This document shows, in pieces, positions 26,419-35,779 of a stretch of 64,000 nt of DNA. The DNA comes from Pseudochelatococcus lubricantis (lineage in GTDB: Bacteria > Pseudomonadota > Alphaproteobacteria > Rhizobiales > Beijerinckiaceae). The notes below the pieces were generated by a model. It was not told the origin of the DNA. It saw only the letters and a program-made list of their open reading frames with translations, and ran no database searches. Location of the stretch: contig NZ_JBHLXC010000002.1 in assembly GCF_042432495.1 (NCBI RefSeq), forward strand, positions 434,001 to 498,000. Reading direction: 5' to 3'. Position 1 is the stretch's first letter. Each line of letters begins with the position of its first letter. A program made the translations under genes and the position numbers.

Positions 26419-28392
26419 ATGCACCATACAGACGCGAACGAAGATGCGGATATCGTGGCCCGGGCGACATGGCATCCAACCGAGGCCCACAGGCGTGAGG
26501 CCAACTGGACCCGCTTCCTTGCCTATGCCGGTCTGCCGGACTATCCGGCGCTCGAAGCCAGGGTAGCCACGGAGCCGGACTGGTTCTGGGAAAAGCTGAT
26601 CGCCTTTCTCGACGTGCATTTCGAGACGCCGTTCACGGCCGTGCGCGATCTCTCTGGCGGCATAGCGCATGCGCGCTGGTGCGTCGGCGGGCGCATGAAC
26701 GTGACGGAGACATTGCTCGACCGCCATCTCGCCACCGGGCGCGGCGGGCACCCGGCTCTGCTTTACGAAGCGGAGGACGGCGCTACCCGCAGCCTGACCT
26801 ATGCCGAGCTGGCGCGGCAGGCGGACGCGCTGGCGCTGGGTCTGGTGCGTGACGGCATCCGGCCGGGCGACGTGGTCGGCCTGTTCATGCCCATGGTTCC
26901 CGAGGCGGTGGTCGCCTTCCTGGCCATCGTGCGTGCCGGCGGCGTCGTGCTGCCGCTGTTCTCCGGCTTCGGCGCCGCGGCGCTGGCCTCGCGCATGTCG
27001 GATGCGGATGCGGTGGCGGTCATCGCCGCCGAGGCCACCGTGCGCAGGGGCAGGCCCGTCGCCATGAAGAGCGCGCTCGACGCCGCCCTCGCGGACGTGC
27101 CCACGGTCCGGCGCGTCGTGGTCCTCCCGGCGGGCGGCACCGCCCCGATGCTGGCCGGGCGCGACAGGTGGTGGGACGAAGTGGCCGTTCCGGGCGGGGC
27201 GGCAGCGCCGGTCATCGTCGATGCCGAGCACCCGATGATGGTCATCTACACCTCGGGCACGACCGGCAAGCCGAAAGGCACGGTGCACACGCATTGCGGC
27301 TTCGCGGTAAAGACCGGCGAGGACTATCTGCTCGCCTTCGACCTGAAACCCGCGGACCGCTGGCTCTGGATGAGCGACATGGGCTGGCTCGTGGGGCCCA
27401 TCCAGATCGTCGCCACGCTCATGGCGGGCGCGACGCTGCTGCTGGCCGAAGGCGGGCCTGACTATCCGCAGCCCGGACGGCTGTGGCGAATGGTGCAGGA
27501 CCACAAGCTGACACTCCTCGGCATCAGCCCCACTATCGCCCGGCTGATGAAATCCCACGGAGCGGCGGAGGCACAGGCCTACGACCTGTCCACCCTGCGC
27601 GCCATCGCATCGACCGGGGAGCCCTGGGACCTTGCCTCGTGGGCGTGGATGATGGAGCACGTTCTCAAGGGGCGTGGGCCGCTGATGAACAACGTGGGCG
27701 GCACGGAGATGGGCGGCATTCTCGCCACCAACATCCTCTACCCGATCAAGCCGACAAGCTTTTTCGGCCCCATTCCGGGTACCGGCGCCGACATCGCGCT
27801 GGAGGATGGCGCCAGCGCACCGGCGGGCGAGGTGGGCGAGCTCGTCATGCGCGCGCCCTGCATCGGCACCACACGCGGCCTTTGGCGGGATCAGGAACGT
27901 TATATCGAGAATTACTGGAGCCGCCACGAGGGCGTGTGGACCCACGGCGACTGGGCGTCGCGCGACGGAGACGGCTACTGGTTCATCCACGGGCGTTCGG
28001 ACGACACCATCAAGCTGGCGGGAAAGCGCACCGGGCCGGCCGAGATCGAGGCGCTGCTGCTCTCCACCGGCAAGGTGACGGACGCCGCTGCCGTGGGCGT
28101 GCCGGATCCGGTGAAGGGTTCGGCCGTGGTGTGCGCCGTGGTGCCGGCGGAAGGCGTGGTGGCGGACGAGGAACTCGCCGCCCTGCTCTCCCGGGCCGTG
28201 ACCTCGGGGCTCGGAGGGCCGTTCAAGCCGCAGCGCATGATCTTCGTCACCGACCTGCCCCGCACCCGCAACCTCAAGGTGATGCGCCGCGTCATCCGCG
28301 CCGTGCTGACGGGGCAGCCGCCGGGCGACGTCACGGCCCTCATCAATCCCGAGACCGTGGACGAGCTCGCAACCGCGCGACCTGAAACGTAA
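26419..28392 (+). CDS. Acetyl-CoA synthetase-like AMP-dependent ligase
   Basis: A 657-residue enzyme closer to acetyl/propionyl/acetoacetyl-CoA synthetases than to the two ligases elsewhere in the cluster. It has an N-terminal ACS-type cap region (YALARQANWTRF-like start, WFWEKLIAFLDVHF), the motif YTSGTTGKPKGTVHTH (about residues 275-290), SDMGWLVGP, STGEPWD, NNVGGTEMGG, HGDWASRDGDGYWFIHGRSDDTIKLAGKRTGPAEIE and the C-terminal lysine region RTRNLKVMRR. The last motif has Arg-Asn-Leu-Lys in place of the usual SGK, but the lysine is kept. It could recover the short-chain products of the pathway. It ends the plus-strand operon. Confidence 0.9.
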   Translation: MHHTDANEDADIVARATWHPTEAHRREANWTRFLAYAGLPDYPALEARVATEPDWFWEKLIAFLDVHFETPFTAVRDLSGGIAHARWCVGGRMNVTETLLDRHLATGRGGHPALLYEAEDGATRSLTYAELARQADALALGLVRDGIRPGDVVGLFMPMVPEAVVAFLAIVRAGGVVLPLFSGFGAAALASRMSDADAVAVIAAEATVRRGRPVAMKSALDAALADVPTVRRVVVLPAGGTAPMLAGRDRWWDEVAVPGGAAAPVIVDAEHPMMVIYTSGTTGKPKGTVHTHCGFAVKTGEDYLLAFDLKPADRWLWMSDMGWLVGPIQIVATLMAGATLLLAEGGPDYPQPGRLWRMVQDHKLTLLGISPTIARLMKSHGAAEAQAYDLSTLRAIASTGEPWDLASWAWMMEHVLKGRGPLMNNVGGTEMGGILATNILYPIKPTSFFGPIPGTGADIALEDGASAPAGEVGELVMRAPCIGTTRGLWRDQERYIENYWSRHEGVWTHGDWASRDGDGYWFIHGRSDDTIKLAGKRTGPAEIEALLLSTGKVTDAAAVGVPDPVKGSAVVCAVVPAEGVVADEELAALLSRAVTSGLGGPFKPQRMIFVTDLPRTRNLKVMRRVIRAVLTGQPPGDVTALINPETVDELATARPET

Positions 28393-28414
28393 GCCCGGGC
28401 AATCCGGCCCGGGC
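28393..28414 (+). terminator. Hairpin directly after the plus-strand operon
   Basis: A 7-bp stem (gcccggg / cccgggc) follows the stop codon immediately, with an 8-nt loop and no T-run. It may act together with the stronger terminator near 28499. Confidence 0.4.
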
Positions 28415-28498
28415 GGTCGATGCCTGCTCCGGTTGGGGCAGGCGCGGCTGACGTCCGTCACCGAATCTGCCACGCATCTCCCGAAGGCAGTAACCTGG

Positions 28499-28529
28499 AA
28501 GAGGCGCACCGCGCCTCTTCCTTTCTTTT
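28499..28529 (+). terminator. Rho-independent terminator between the convergent operons
   Basis: A perfect 9-bp stem (aagaggcgc / gcgcctctt) with a 3-nt loop is followed by CCTTTCTTTT. It ends the plus-strand operon; the A-rich left flank means it could also work on the minus strand after livM, whose stop is at 28544. Confidence 0.85.
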
Positions 28530-28543
28530 CAGGCCGGATCTTT

Positions 28544-29533
28544 TCAGGCCTGACCGGATGATCCACCCCGTCGCGCGCGGAGATAATGGATGATCGTGCC
28601 CACGATCCCGGCCCGGAACAGCAGCACGCAGGCAATGAAGGTCGCGCCCTGGATCATCATGACCCACGATCCCAGATGGGCGAGATAGTTCTGCATTGCC
28701 ACCACGATCACCGCGCCGACGACGGGGCCGAAGATGGTCCCCATGCCGCCGATCAGCGTCATGAGCACCACCTCACCCGACATGGCCCAATGCACATCCG
28801 TGAGCGAGGCCAGCTGGAACACGAGCGCCTTCGTGGAACCCGCAAGGCCCGCGAGAGCTGCCGAGAGGACGAAGGCCAGCAGCTTGTAGCGGTTGGCCTT
28901 GTATCCCAGCGAAATCGCGCGCGGCTCGTTATCCCGGATCGCCCGTAGCACTTCCCCGAAGGGCGAATCCACGGTCCGCCAGATGATGCCGAAGCCGATG
29001 AGGAACACGGCGACGACGAAAACGTACATGGCCAGCGTGTTGTTCAGGTCGATGATGCCGAACAGATAACCGCGCGGAATGGCCTGCATGCCGTCCTCGC
29101 CGCCGGTGAAGGGCGCTTGCACGCAGAAGAAGAAGACCATCTGGGCCAGCGCCAGGGTGATCATCGAGAAATAGATGCCCTGACGGCGGATCGCCAACCA
29201 GCCGAAGCCGACGCCGAGCAGGGCGGAAGCCGCCGTGCCGGCGAGAATGCTCAGTTCGGGCGTGAGGCCGAGCGTCTTGGCGGCATAGCCGCAGACGTAG
29301 GCGGCGGCCCCAAAGTAGGCTGCATGCCCGAAGGACAGCAACCCGCCGTATCCGAGCAGCAGGTTGAAAGCGCAGGCGAACAACGCGAAGCATAGCGCCT
29401 TCATCAGAAAGATCGGATAGACGAAGAATGGCGCGGCCGCAAGCAACACGCCGGCCGCCACCACCGCCAGGACGCGCAAGGACGTGGAGCCGAGGTTCGG
29501 GGCGGCTTTCCGTTCTGAAACAACGAAGCTCAT
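28544..29533 (-). CDS. livM: Branched-chain-type ABC transporter permease LivM
   Basis: A 329-residue inner-membrane permease with about ten hydrophobic segments. The family signature LLLGYGGLLSFGHAAYFGAGAY-like region appears as GYGGLLSFGHAAYFG (about residues 61-75), and the EAA-like cytoplasmic loop FGEVLRAIRDNEPRAISLGY (about 191-210) contacts the ATPases. LIGGMGTIFGPVVGA is the usual late motif. Its start overlaps the livH stop as ATGA. It is the last gene of the minus-strand operon; the partner binding protein is probably that at 22354-23562. Confidence 0.95.
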   Translation of the reverse strand: MSFVVSERKAAPNLGSTSLRVLAVVAAGVLLAAAPFFVYPIFLMKALCFALFACAFNLLLGYGGLLSFGHAAYFGAAAYVCGYAAKTLGLTPELSILAGTAASALLGVGFGWLAIRRQGIYFSMITLALAQMVFFFCVQAPFTGGEDGMQAIPRGYLFGIIDLNNTLAMYVFVVAVFLIGFGIIWRTVDSPFGEVLRAIRDNEPRAISLGYKANRYKLLAFVLSAALAGLAGSTKALVFQLASLTDVHWAMSGEVVLMTLIGGMGTIFGPVVGAVIVVAMQNYLAHLGSWVMMIQGATFIACVLLFRAGIVGTIIHYLRARRGGSSGQA

Positions 29534-30414
29534 GCTGTCCTCCCGAACAGGCCTGCCGGCTTGACGAGCAGGACGATGGCCATGACGACGAAGATGACGG
29601 TACTGGAGGCCTCTGGGTAGAACACCTTGGTAAGGCCCTCGATGAGCCCCAGTGCGAAGCCGGAAACGATGGCGCCGGAGATCGAGCCCATGCCGCCGAT
29701 GACCACCACCGCGAAGACGACGATGATGATGTTCGAGCCCATGACCGGGCTGACCTGATAGATCGGCGCCGCCATCACGCCCGCAAGCGCCGAGAGGCCC
29801 GCGCCGAAGGCGTAGGTGAGCGTGATCATCATCGGCACGTTCACGCCAAACGCCTGCACGAGCTTGGGATTCTCGGTGGCGGCGCGCAGATAGGAGCCAA
29901 GGCGCGTCTTCTCTATGAGGAACCACGTCGAGGCGCACACAACGACGGAGGCCACGATCACCCACGCGCGGTAGTTGGGCAGGAACATGAAGCCCAGATT
30001 CTGCCCGCCCTGCAGCTCCCGGGGGATCGCATAGGGCATGCCGGAGACGCCGAACTGCTGCCGGAAGCCACCCTCCAGCAACAGGGCGACGCCGAAGGTG
30101 AGCAGCAGGCCGTAGATGTGATCCAGCTTGTAGATCCGCTGGAGCATGGTCCGTTCGAGCATCGCGCCGAACAGCCCGACGCAGACCGGCGCGAGAACGA
30201 GCGCCAGCCAGTAGTTGATGCCCAGATAGTTCAGCAGCATCCAGGTGACGAAGGCACCCAGCATGTATTGCGCGCCATGGGCGAAGTTGACGATGTTGAG
30301 CAGACCGAAGATGACGGCGAGGCCAAGGCTCAGCATGGCATAGAACGCGCCGTTGATGAACCCGATGAGCACCTGGCCGAACAGGGCCTGGGAGGAGATA
30401 CCGAGTATTTCCAT
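29530..30414 (-). CDS. livH: Branched-chain-type ABC transporter permease LivH
   Basis: A 294-residue permease of the LivH family with about eight membrane spans. GFINGAFYAMLSLGLAVIFGLLNIVNFAHG is the characteristic N-terminus, followed by LLLTFGVALLLEG and the coupling loop LGSYLRAATENPKLVQAFGVN (about 173-193). VIGGMGSISGAIVSGF matches the late family motif. TAGGAGGCGG precedes the ATG, which lies 12 bases after livF. It forms the membrane channel with LivM. Confidence 0.95.
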   Translation of the reverse strand: MEILGISSQALFGQVLIGFINGAFYAMLSLGLAVIFGLLNIVNFAHGAQYMLGAFVTWMLLNYLGINYWLALVLAPVCVGLFGAMLERTMLQRIYKLDHIYGLLLTFGVALLLEGGFRQQFGVSGMPYAIPRELQGGQNLGFMFLPNYRAWVIVASVVVCASTWFLIEKTRLGSYLRAATENPKLVQAFGVNVPMMITLTYAFGAGLSALAGVMAAPIYQVSPVMGSNIIIVVFAVVVIGGMGSISGAIVSGFALGLIEGLTKVFYPEASSTVIFVVMAIVLLVKPAGLFGRTA

Positions 30415-30426
30415 GAGAACCGCCTC

Positions 30427-31146
30427 CTAGATGCCGAGGTACGAGTGGAGGCGCGACACCTCGTCCGGGTTGGACAGGGCCGTATTGGGCACCATGTCCA
30501 CCACCCGGCCGCTTTCCACAACGTAGTGGCGGTCGGCGACTGTCGCGGCGAAGGGAAAATTCTGTTCGACCAGCAGAATGGTGAAGCCCCGCTCCTTCAG
30601 CAGGCGTATCACCACACCGATCTGCTCGATGATGACCGGTGCGAGACCTTCCGTGACTTCGTCCAGCAGCAGGAAATCGGCCCCCGTGCGCAGGATGCGC
30701 GCCATGGCCAGCATCTGCTGTTCGCCGCCCGAGAGCTTGGTTCCGGGGCTGCGGGCCCGCTCTTTCAGATTGGGAAACAGCGTGTGGATTTCCGCGATGC
30801 TCATGCCGCCGTCCTTGACGACGGGCGGCAGCAGCAGGTTCTCGGTCGTGTCGAGACTGGCAAAGATGCCGCGCTCCTCGGGCACGTAGCCGATCCCGCG
30901 CCGCGCGATGCGGTTGGCGGGCATGCGCGCCAGTTCGTCACCGTCGAAGCGGATGGAGCCGTTGCGCCGGATGAGGCCCATGATGGCGCGCAGCGTCGAT
31001 GTCTTGCCCGCGCCGTTATGGCCGAGAAGCGTGACGAGTTCTCCGCGCCCCACCTCGATGTTCATGCCGTGCAGCACGTGGCTTTCGCCGTAATAGGCGT
31101 TGAGGCCCTCGACCTTGAGCCGGACGGGTTTCGAGACATCAAGCAT
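30427..31146 (-). CDS. livF: Branched-chain-type ABC transporter ATPase LivF
   Basis: A 239-residue ATPase of the LivF type. Walker A is GHNGAGKTS (about residues 42-50), the Q-loop region GIGYVPEERGIFASLD, the ABC signature LSGGEQQMLAMARIL (about 138-152), Walker B LLLDEVTEGLAP and the switch His region LLVEQN. In place of the usual switch histidine the sequence has VEQN, as is normal in LivF. Its ATG lies within the last eight bases of livG, so the two ATPases are translationally coupled. Confidence 0.95.
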   Translation of the reverse strand: MLDVSKPVRLKVEGLNAYYGESHVLHGMNIEVGRGELVTLLGHNGAGKTSTLRAIMGLIRRNGSIRFDGDELARMPANRIARRGIGYVPEERGIFASLDTTENLLLPPVVKDGGMSIAEIHTLFPNLKERARSPGTKLSGGEQQMLAMARILRTGADFLLLDEVTEGLAPVIIEQIGVVIRLLKERGFTILLVEQNFPFAATVADRHYVVESGRVVDMVPNTALSNPDEVSRLHSYLGI

Positions 31147-31930
31147 GGACGCCTCCGATATAGGCCTCGCGCACGGACGGGTTCGTGGACACGGCGGCGT
31201 AGTCCCCCTCGGCCAGCACGCTGCCGCGGGTGAGCACGGTAATGGTGTCCGACAGGTCCGCCACGACGGAGAGATTGTGCTCCACCATCAGCACCGTGCG
31301 GTTGGCCGCCACGCGCTTGATGAGCGAGGAAATGCGGTGGATGTCCTCGTGCCCGAGCCCGGCCATCGGCTCGTCCAGCAGGAGCATTTCCGGTTCGAGC
31401 GCCAGGGTCGTCGCAAACTCCAGCGCGCGCTTGCGCCCGTAGGAAAGCTCGCCGGCGTTGACGTCGCGGTAGGGCGTCAGCCCGACCCACTCGATCAGCT
31501 CGTCCGCCCGCTCGTGCAGGGGATGCAGCGTCCTGCGCGGCTTCCAGAAATGGAACGATATACCCAGCGGCCGCTGCAGCGCGACACGCACGTTTTCCAG
31601 CACCGTGAGGTGCGAGAAAACGGACGAGATCTGGAACGATCGCACCATGCCCTGGCCCGCCATGTCGGCGGGCGCGGTCCGCGTGACGTCGACGCCATTG
31701 AAATGGATCGAGCCGGACGTAGGTCTCAGGAACTTGGTGAGCAGGTTGAAAACGGTCGTCTTCCCCGCTCCGTTCGGACCGATCAGGGCATGGATCGTAT
31801 GGCGCCTTACCTTCAGATTGACATCCCGGACGGCGACGAATCCGAGAAATTCCTTGGTGAGGCCCCGGGTCTCGATGATGTTGTCGCCGTCCCCGGTGGG
31901 CCCGGATGGGCGCGGCGCATGCTGTTGCAT
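31139..31930 (-). CDS. livG: Branched-chain-type ABC transporter ATPase LivG
   Basis: A 263-residue ATPase. Walker A is GPNGAGKTT (about residues 51-59), the family-specific GMVRSFQISSVFSHLTVLENV follows, and the signature motif is LSYGRKRALEFATTLA (about 156-171) with Walker B LLLDEPMAGLG and switch VEHN. AGGGAGGA stands 6 bases before the ATG. It is the first gene of the transporter set; a 177-bp gap separates it from the upstream dehydrogenase gene, without a clear promoter or terminator. Confidence 0.95.
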   Translation of the reverse strand: MQQHAPRPSGPTGDGDNIIETRGLTKEFLGFVAVRDVNLKVRRHTIHALIGPNGAGKTTVFNLLTKFLRPTSGSIHFNGVDVTRTAPADMAGQGMVRSFQISSVFSHLTVLENVRVALQRPLGISFHFWKPRRTLHPLHERADELIEWVGLTPYRDVNAGELSYGRKRALEFATTLALEPEMLLLDEPMAGLGHEDIHRISSLIKRVAANRTVLMVEHNLSVVADLSDTITVLTRGSVLAEGDYAAVSTNPSVREAYIGGVHA

Positions 31931-32107
31931 GTGATCCTCCCTGGATTTATTGTTTGCGGGTCATTTCCGCCTTTTGGTTGTCGCTATCCCCCGCGCCGAG
32001 GCGCTATGGTGCAGGGAGTGTGACGCCCCCGTCTCTTCAAGCCGATCCGCGCCCGCCATATGCGCGGCGACGATCGCCCGGCCCTCCGCCTCGCGTGCAA
32101 GCCCGCC

Positions 32108-33652
32108 TCAGAGGCTGAGGGCCTCCGCCTCCATCCCGGTGCGCAGGCTCTGCCCGGCCGCCACGCGGTGGCGCAGCAGCGCCGACGGACGGTAGCGATC
32201 CTCGCCATAGGTCGCCTGCAGGTTCTCCAGAACGCGGAGGATGCGGGCCGGCCCCACGTCCTGCCCCCAAGCCAAGGGGCCACGCGGATAGTTCACGCCG
32301 AAGGTCATCGCGCGATCGATATCGGCCGGCGTCGCCACCCCCGTCAGCACGGCCTCGCCGGCCTCGTTGGCCAGCATGGCCACGGTGCGCGCCACGATGA
32401 GGCCGGGCACGTCGCGCACCGCCGAGACCGCCTTCCCCAGCGCCTGGAACAACCCCGCCGCCTGTGCCAGCGCCTCCGGCCGCGCCTGGCAGGCAGCCGC
32501 GACGGCGATCCGCGAGGCGGTGCCGTAGTCCAGCGCGAGGTCGAACAGCACGAGGTCTTCAAGCTCCCCGCCAGCGGCCCGCGCGGTGGCCGTGCGCCCG
32601 TCGCTCAGCGCGAGGCTGGCGCCATCCAGCCGGATAACGCCCGCCCCCGCGCGGCGAGAGACGGCGATGCCCGCCCGCTCCAGGAGCGCCACCAGCGGCT
32701 CGGCCGGGCCGAGGTCGCCCTCCACCGCGGCGACCCGCGGCGCCGGATACGCTGGCAGCGTCGCCGGCACGGGGCGGACGGCGCCGGGCGCATGATCGTA
32801 GAAGCCTCGGCCGGACTTGCGTCCATACCATCCTGCGGCCACCAGCTCCTGCTGCGTCAGGGACGGGCGGTAGCGCGGATCATGGAAATAGGCCTCGAAC
32901 ACGGACCGGGTGACGGCGAAATTCACGTCGTGGCCGATGAGATCCATCAGCTCGAACGGCCCCATGCGGAAGCCCCCCGCCTCCCGGACGACGGCGTCGA
33001 TCGTGGCCGCGTCGGCGGCGCCCTCCTCCAGCAGCCGCAGGCCCTCCGCGTAGAATGGACGCGCGACGCGGTTGACGATGAAACCCGGAGTGGACTTCGC
33101 CAGCACGGGCTGCTTGCCCCATTCCCGCGCCGTTTCGCTGAGCGTGTCGAGCACCCGGCGGTCGGAGGCGAGGCCGGCGACCACCTCGACCAGCGCCATC
33201 ACGGGCGCCGGATTGAAGAAGTGCAGCCCTGCCACGCGCTCCGGATGCTTCAGCCCGGCTGCAATGGCGGTGATGGAGAGAGAGGAGGTGTTGGATGCGA
33301 GAATGGCATCCGGCGCGACGATCTCCTCCAGCCCGGCGAAAAGCTGGCGCTTCACCTCCAGCCTCTCGACGATGGCCTCCACCACGAGCGCCGCGCCGCC
33401 CAGCGCTTCGAGCGCCGGCGCGACCTCCAGGCGGGCGGCGATATCCTCACGCGCGCCCTCGGGCAAGCGGCCCTTCTCCACCTGCCGCGCGACATTGGCG
33501 AGGATGCCTTCCCGCGCTTTCCCGGCGGCGCCGGGCGCGGCGTCGAACAGCGTCACGGGGTGGCCCGCCTGCGCCGCCACCTGCGCGATGCCGGCGCCCA
33601 TGGCCCCCGCCCCGACGACGGCGACAGGCGCGGAACGTGGCAGCGCCGTCAT
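32108..33652 (-). CDS. 3-hydroxyacyl-CoA dehydrogenase (PaaH/PaaC-type, two C-terminal domains)
   Basis: A 514-residue NAD-dependent dehydrogenase oxidising 3-hydroxyacyl-CoA to 3-ketoacyl-CoA. The NAD-binding fold begins VAVVGAGAMGAGIAQVAAQAG (residues 10-30); catalytic residues lie in ASNTSSLSITAIA and GLHFFNPAPVMALVEV (about 140-155). The first C-terminal dimerisation domain includes KSTPGFIVNRVARPFYAEGLRLLEEG and GPFELMDLIGHDV; a second copy (DVPGLIVARTVAMLANEAGEA, YPRGPLAWGQDVG) makes up the last third. This double-domain layout matches dehydrogenases of phenylacetate-type and ring-fission beta-oxidation. Its start overlaps the stop of the reductase gene (ATGA). Confidence 0.93.
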   Translation of the reverse strand: MTALPRSAPVAVVGAGAMGAGIAQVAAQAGHPVTLFDAAPGAAGKAREGILANVARQVEKGRLPEGAREDIAARLEVAPALEALGGAALVVEAIVERLEVKRQLFAGLEEIVAPDAILASNTSSLSITAIAAGLKHPERVAGLHFFNPAPVMALVEVVAGLASDRRVLDTLSETAREWGKQPVLAKSTPGFIVNRVARPFYAEGLRLLEEGAADAATIDAVVREAGGFRMGPFELMDLIGHDVNFAVTRSVFEAYFHDPRYRPSLTQQELVAAGWYGRKSGRGFYDHAPGAVRPVPATLPAYPAPRVAAVEGDLGPAEPLVALLERAGIAVSRRAGAGVIRLDGASLALSDGRTATARAAGGELEDLVLFDLALDYGTASRIAVAAACQARPEALAQAAGLFQALGKAVSAVRDVPGLIVARTVAMLANEAGEAVLTGVATPADIDRAMTFGVNYPRGPLAWGQDVGPARILRVLENLQATYGEDRYRPSALLRHRVAAGQSLRTGMEAEALSL

Positions 33653-34650
33653 GCCGCGCCCCCGCCGATGGAGACCACGGCCTTGCCCTGGACCTTGCCC
33701 TGCGCGACGAGTTCCAGCGCCTCGGGCAGCTCCTCGAACGGGAACACGCGCATGATGCGCGGCTTCACCGCGCCGGCGCGCCAGAGATCGAACAGCTCCT
33801 GCTGCACCTTCAGCACCAGTTCGGGCGTGCGGTCCCGATAGTCGCTCCACTGGAGGCCGCTCACCGAGATGTTCTTGACAAGCAGATAGTTGACTTTAAC
33901 CGTCGGGATATCTCCCGCGGCGAAACCGATCACCACGAGGCGCCCGCACCAGGCCGCAGCCCGCAAGGCGGCCGCGAAGAAATCCGCGCCGAGCGGGTCG
34001 AGCACCACGTCGGCGCCATGGCCGTCGGTGGCCGCGTGAACCTGCGCCCGCAGGTTGTCGCGCAGATCCGCGACGGACAGATCGATGACCGCATCCGCGC
34101 CGGCCTCGCGCACGACCGCCTCTTCCGCGGCCGAACGCACGCCGGCCAGCACCCGCGCGCCCAGTCCCTTGGCGATCTGCACCGCCGCAAGGCCCACGCC
34201 GCCCGCGGCGCCGCCCACCAGCACGGTCTCGCCGCGCTTGTACTGGCCGCGCTCAACCAGCGCGAAATAGGCGGTCTGGTACACGAGGCCCATGGCGGCC
34301 GCGGCCTCGAAGGACAGGCCGTCCGGCAACAGGAATGCCTGGGAGGGAGGGACGCTCGCCTGCTCGGCGAAAGCGCCGTGTTCCACCTGTGCCATGATGC
34401 GGTCGCCCGGCGAGAAGCCTTCCACCCCCGCTCCCACGGCGCGCACGACCCCGGCGAGGTCCTTGCCGGGCGTGAACGGGCGCGGCGGCAGGACCTGGTA
34501 CTTGCCGGAGACCACCAGCGTATCGGGAAAGTTGATCCCGACCGCCTTCACATCCACGATCATTTCCCGCGGCGCGGGGACGAGGTCGGGGAGGAGATCG
34601 ACCTGCATTGAAGAGGGAGCGCCGTGCTCCCAGACGCGGTAACTGCGCAT
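33649..34650 (-). CDS. Zinc-less MDR-family NADPH:quinone/enoyl reductase
   Basis: A 333-residue medium-chain dehydrogenase/reductase of the quinone oxidoreductase branch. AVGINFPDTLVVSGKYQ and PGKDLAGVVRAVGAGVEGF form the catalytic domain without zinc-ligand cysteines. The cofactor fold has GGAAGGVGLAAVQIAKGLGARV (about residues 144-165). VDPLGADFF-like and VIGFAAGDIPTVKVNYLLVKNISVSGL sections are typical. Members reduce quinones or the double bond of enoyl-CoA thioesters; in this operon an acyl-CoA-related reduction is plausible but unproven. AAAGGA lies 7 bases before the ATG, and its stop overlaps the next start. Confidence 0.88.
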   Translation of the reverse strand: MRSYRVWEHGAPSSMQVDLLPDLVPAPREMIVDVKAVGINFPDTLVVSGKYQVLPPRPFTPGKDLAGVVRAVGAGVEGFSPGDRIMAQVEHGAFAEQASVPPSQAFLLPDGLSFEAAAAMGLVYQTAYFALVERGQYKRGETVLVGGAAGGVGLAAVQIAKGLGARVLAGVRSAAEEAVVREAGADAVIDLSVADLRDNLRAQVHAATDGHGADVVLDPLGADFFAAALRAAAWCGRLVVIGFAAGDIPTVKVNYLLVKNISVSGLQWSDYRDRTPELVLKVQQELFDLWRAGAVKPRIMRVFPFEELPEALELVAQGKVQGKAVVSIGGGAA

Positions 34651-34661
34651 ATCGAATCCTT

Positions 34662-35777
34662 TCAGATGGACAGGAGGGGATCGGTGGTCTCGCCCAGCCC
34701 CGGGGCCGAGCCGCGCGTGGGTGCGGCACGGAAAACGGGGGCGATCGGCACCGGCACCGCCGGCAGCTCCCTGCCTCCTGCCATCAGCGTGTGGTCGAAC
34801 AGGCGGCGGGCGGCCACGTGCGGATCGGCCACCGCCTCTTCCAGCGTCGCCACGATGGAGCAGCACACGTCCTGCCCGGCCATAAGGGCCTGCCATTCGG
34901 CCGCCGTCTTGCCCGCGATGCGCTCGGCCACCGCCGCCCGCACCTGGTCGGCCGGCGCGCCAGCGTCGCGCAGGGCGTCCGGCAGCCCGATAATGCGGGT
35001 AAAGTTCTCCCAGAACTTGTCCTCGATGGGCGCGGCGGCCAGATAGCGGCCATCGGCCGTGCGATAGATCTGGTAGCGGGGCGACCCGCCCGTCACCAGG
35101 TCGGCGCTAGGACGCGGCCAGCCCGCGCCGGCGAAGCCCGCCCCCAGCCCCCAGTAGAGGAACGTGAACAGGTTGTCGCCCATGGCGATGTCGAGGTAGC
35201 TGCCGAACCCGGTGATGTCGCGCTGGCGCAGGGCCAGCAAGATGTTCACGACGCCCGGCAGCGCGCCGCCGGCGATGTCCGCCGCCAGCACCGGCGGCAA
35301 AACCGGCGCGCCGTCCGCGCCGGCCGTGAGCCCGAGCATGCCGGTCTCGGCGACGTAGTTCAGATCGTGGGCCGCGGTTTGCGCCTTCGGCCCGTTCTGG
35401 CCCCAGCCGGTGATGGAGCAGTAAACCAGCTTCGAGTTCAGATGGCGCACGGTGTCGTAGCCGAGGCCGAGCCGCTCCATGACACCGGGGCGGAACTGCT
35501 CGATCAGCACGTCCGCACGGCGGATGAGCGGGATCAGTTCGTCCACCGCACCCGCAGCCTTCAGATCGATGGCGATGGACTGCTTGCCCCGGTTGAGCAT
35601 CGCGAAATTCACGCTGTCCTCGCCCAGCTTGGGCTCGTAGCTGCGCATTTCGTCGCCCCGTCCGGGGCGCTCGATCTTCACAACGCGCGCACCCGCCTCG
35701 GCCAGGACGAGGCTGGCCAGCGGGCCGGGCAGCAGGGTAGAGAAATCGAGAACGAGAAGACCTTCCAGTGGACGCAT
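34662..35777 (-). CDS. CaiB/BaiF family (type III) CoA-transferase / alpha-methylacyl-CoA racemase-like, copy 2
   Basis: A 371-residue member of the CaiB/BaiF/AMACR family. The N-terminus LEGLLVLDFSTLLPGPLASLVLAEAGARVVKIERPGRGD has the family fold start; NRGKQSIAIDLK, VLIEQFRPGVMERLGLGYD and the glycine loop SITGWGQNGP follow, and the conserved aspartate in HDLNYVAETGMLG (about residues 135-147) is the expected catalytic acid. Racemases and transferases are not separable by eye. An excellent AGGGAGGTGA ribosome-binding site spans the junction with the preceding gene, which ends 2 bases upstream. Confidence 0.9.
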   Translation of the reverse strand: MRPLEGLLVLDFSTLLPGPLASLVLAEAGARVVKIERPGRGDEMRSYEPKLGEDSVNFAMLNRGKQSIAIDLKAAGAVDELIPLIRRADVLIEQFRPGVMERLGLGYDTVRHLNSKLVYCSITGWGQNGPKAQTAAHDLNYVAETGMLGLTAGADGAPVLPPVLAADIAGGALPGVVNILLALRQRDITGFGSYLDIAMGDNLFTFLYWGLGAGFAGAGWPRPSADLVTGGSPRYQIYRTADGRYLAAAPIEDKFWENFTRIIGLPDALRDAGAPADQVRAAVAERIAGKTAAEWQALMAGQDVCCSIVATLEEAVADPHVAARRLFDHTLMAGGRELPAVPVPIAPVFRAAPTRGSAPGLGETTDPLLSI

Positions 35778-35779
35778 GA

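Noticed and set aside
29428..31233. 601-codon plus-strand frame opposite livH/livF
   Set aside because: Antisense shadow of well-defined transporter genes; composition is His/Arg/Asp-rich without family features.
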